Of a stretch of DNA of 64,000 bases, positions 63,142-64,000 are shown piece by piece. A program made the position numbers and the translations under genes. Position 1 is the stretch's first letter. Each line of letters begins with the position of its first letter. The notes under the pieces were generated by a model. It ran no database searches. It saw only the letters and a program-made list of their open reading frames with translations, and was not told the origin of the DNA. The stretch comes from Paucibacter sp. DJ2R-2. GTDB taxonomy: Bacteria > Pseudomonadota > Gammaproteobacteria > Burkholderiales > Burkholderiaceae_C. The stretch lies in contig NZ_JAJIRT010000001.1 of the NCBI RefSeq assembly GCF_025717675.1, positions 62,001 to 126,000 on the forward strand. Reading direction: 5' to 3'.

Positions 63142-64000
63142 TCAGGAAACAGCAGACAGTTTCGGACGGGCCTGGGAACTGCCTGCGGCCTCGAAGGCAA
63201 CGCCTGCCTGATCCAGGATCCACGCCTCGATACGCTCATGGTGAACTCGCAGCAGATCCAAGGGGCGGCGCTTGTAATGCTTCTCGGCCGTCGCGCTGGG
63301 CTTGTGGCCCTGGATCTGTGCGACGACGCCAGACGGGATATCCAACCACTCGGTGAGGCTCGAAAAACTGCGACGCAAACCGTGCAGGGTCAGACCTTCG
63401 AGCCCTGCGCCGGCAGCAGCACAGCGATGCGCGCTGCTGGGATCGGTTAGGTGCCCGGTTGCACTGGCTTGCACGAGGGCGCCTGTGGGTGCAGTCGAGC
63501 CCTTTCGAGAGTGCTTCGCCTGCCGCCGTCGAATGCTCTCCGGGTCCAGGCTGAGCGCCCTTGTACTCGCGAAAACCCACTCATTTCGGCGAGGCAGACC
63601 GGCGAGAAGATGAGCAACGTAGGGAGTGAGTGGAATCAAGCGCTCGCCTTCCACCTTGTCCCGGATGGCCAAACTCTTCCACTGCGTATTCACGTCCTGC
63701 CACTTCAAAGTCAACACTTCGCCCGGACGCGCGCCTGTCATCAGCAACACGCGCAGGTAGGCGCTGATGACGGGGTTCTTAACTTGCTCCACAGCGCTGA
63801 ACCAGGCCGGAAGTTGCTCCCGCAATAGGGCGTCATCTTTCGCTGCCGGTTTGCCGAGCACTTCACGCGCCTTCTTTGTCTTCGCCGGATTGGCATTGAC
63901 CAGCAAGCGCGAGTACTCGGAATGCTCGGCGCACCAATTCAAGAAAACTTTCATGCAGCGCCAGCAAAGGCGTGCGTAGGTCGGTCGAACTGCCGCGTGT
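63142..64000 (-). CDS. Tyrosine-family integrase (N-terminus cut by window edge)
   Basis: Site-specific recombinase of the tyrosine type, the probable integration enzyme of the island. At least 286 aa are visible, and the frame continues past the right edge as RPTYARLCWRC. Catalytic residues in order: R in MTGARPGEVLTLKW, H-x-x-R in LTLHGLRRSF, H in IQGHKPSAT and the nucleophile in EKHYKRRPLDLL. The gene is transcribed leftwards into the island. An attachment site matching the tRNA-Met 3' end is not seen inside the window, so the right boundary is probably beyond it. Confidence 0.9.
   Translation of the reverse strand, partial: HAAVRPTYARLCWRCMKVFLNWCAEHSEYSRLLVNANPAKTKKAREVLGKPAAKDDALLREQLPAWFSAVEQVKNPVISAYLRVLLMTGARPGEVLTLKWQDVNTQWKSLAIRDKVEGERLIPLTPYVAHLLAGLPRRNEWVFASTRALSLDPESIRRRQAKHSRKGSTAPTGALVQASATGHLTDPSSAHRCAAAGAGLEGLTLHGLRRSFSSLTEWLDIPSGVVAQIQGHKPSATAEKHYKRRPLDLLRVHHERIEAWILDQAGVAFEAAGSSQARPKLSAVS

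Noticed and set aside
48686-64000. Direct repeat of the tRNA-Met 3' end as right attachment site
   Set aside because: No copy of the T-arm/acceptor sequence is visible in the window, so no right boundary is annotated.

Overview
The window is high-G+C chromosomal DNA from a betaproteobacterium. Gene order and protein types point to Burkholderiales of the Roseateles/Mitsuaria/Paucibacter kind: rubredoxin-pilG-pilH, an RNase II-tonB-aroE-mtgA run, aroQ-accB-accC-prmA, an Ala/Lys/Pro-rich histone H1-like protein beside nrdAB, and pilSR next to a cytochrome c assembly protein and ffh. The genus is inferred from these associations, not proven.

Positions 1-7300 hold twitching-motility response regulators (pilH, cut by the window edge, and pilG), rubredoxin, a divergent ThiD-like kinase, hemL, a HAD phosphatase, mpl, an acetyltransferase and a CorA-type channel. 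A hairpin-forming interspersed repeat follows (7390-7530). Positions 7739-14891 form a chitin-degradation block: two GH18 and one GH19 secreted chitinases, all on the minus strand and all with an N-terminal CBM5/12 module. A promoter with an overlapping palindromic operator lies upstream. Positions 15338-18445 hold two pairs of envelope/exported proteins around a FabG-like reductase. A small disturbed patch (18602-20450) holds a broken HTH regulator gene and two A+T-richer orphan genes.

Positions 20615-48471 are ordinary core genome: prolyl oligopeptidase; RNase II, tonB, aroE and mtgA; a thioredoxin-like protein; aroQ; accBC; prmA; a DUF3426 protein; the H1-like protein; class I ribonucleotide reductase with NrdR boxes; pilR and pilS; a cytochrome c assembly protein; ffh and ftsY; and an ornithine-cyclodeaminase-family reductase.

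A tRNA-Met gene (48609-48685) marks the left boundary of an accessory island that runs to the right edge, where a tyrosine integrase is cut by the window end. The island has a mobilisation module (excisionase-like HTH, MobV-type relaxase, a ribbon-helix-helix-like protein, an XRE regulator), a minus-strand three-gene module with a DUF3293 protein, and a tightly coupled five-gene operon (53688-61259). The operon joins a Gabija-like pair (OLD-family ATPase/TOPRIM nuclease and UvrD-like helicase) to a three-component ABC system (Cap4-like nuclease protein, middle component, DUF3732 Rad50-like ATPase with a zinc hook). Three paralogous small proteins of an unrecognised family flank this cargo. Six 11-bp tandem repeats and several GGGAC palindromes lie next to the integrase gene. 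The simplest reading is an integrative mobilisable element carrying a composite anti-phage or anti-plasmid locus; this linked locus and the small-protein family are the most novel parts of the window.
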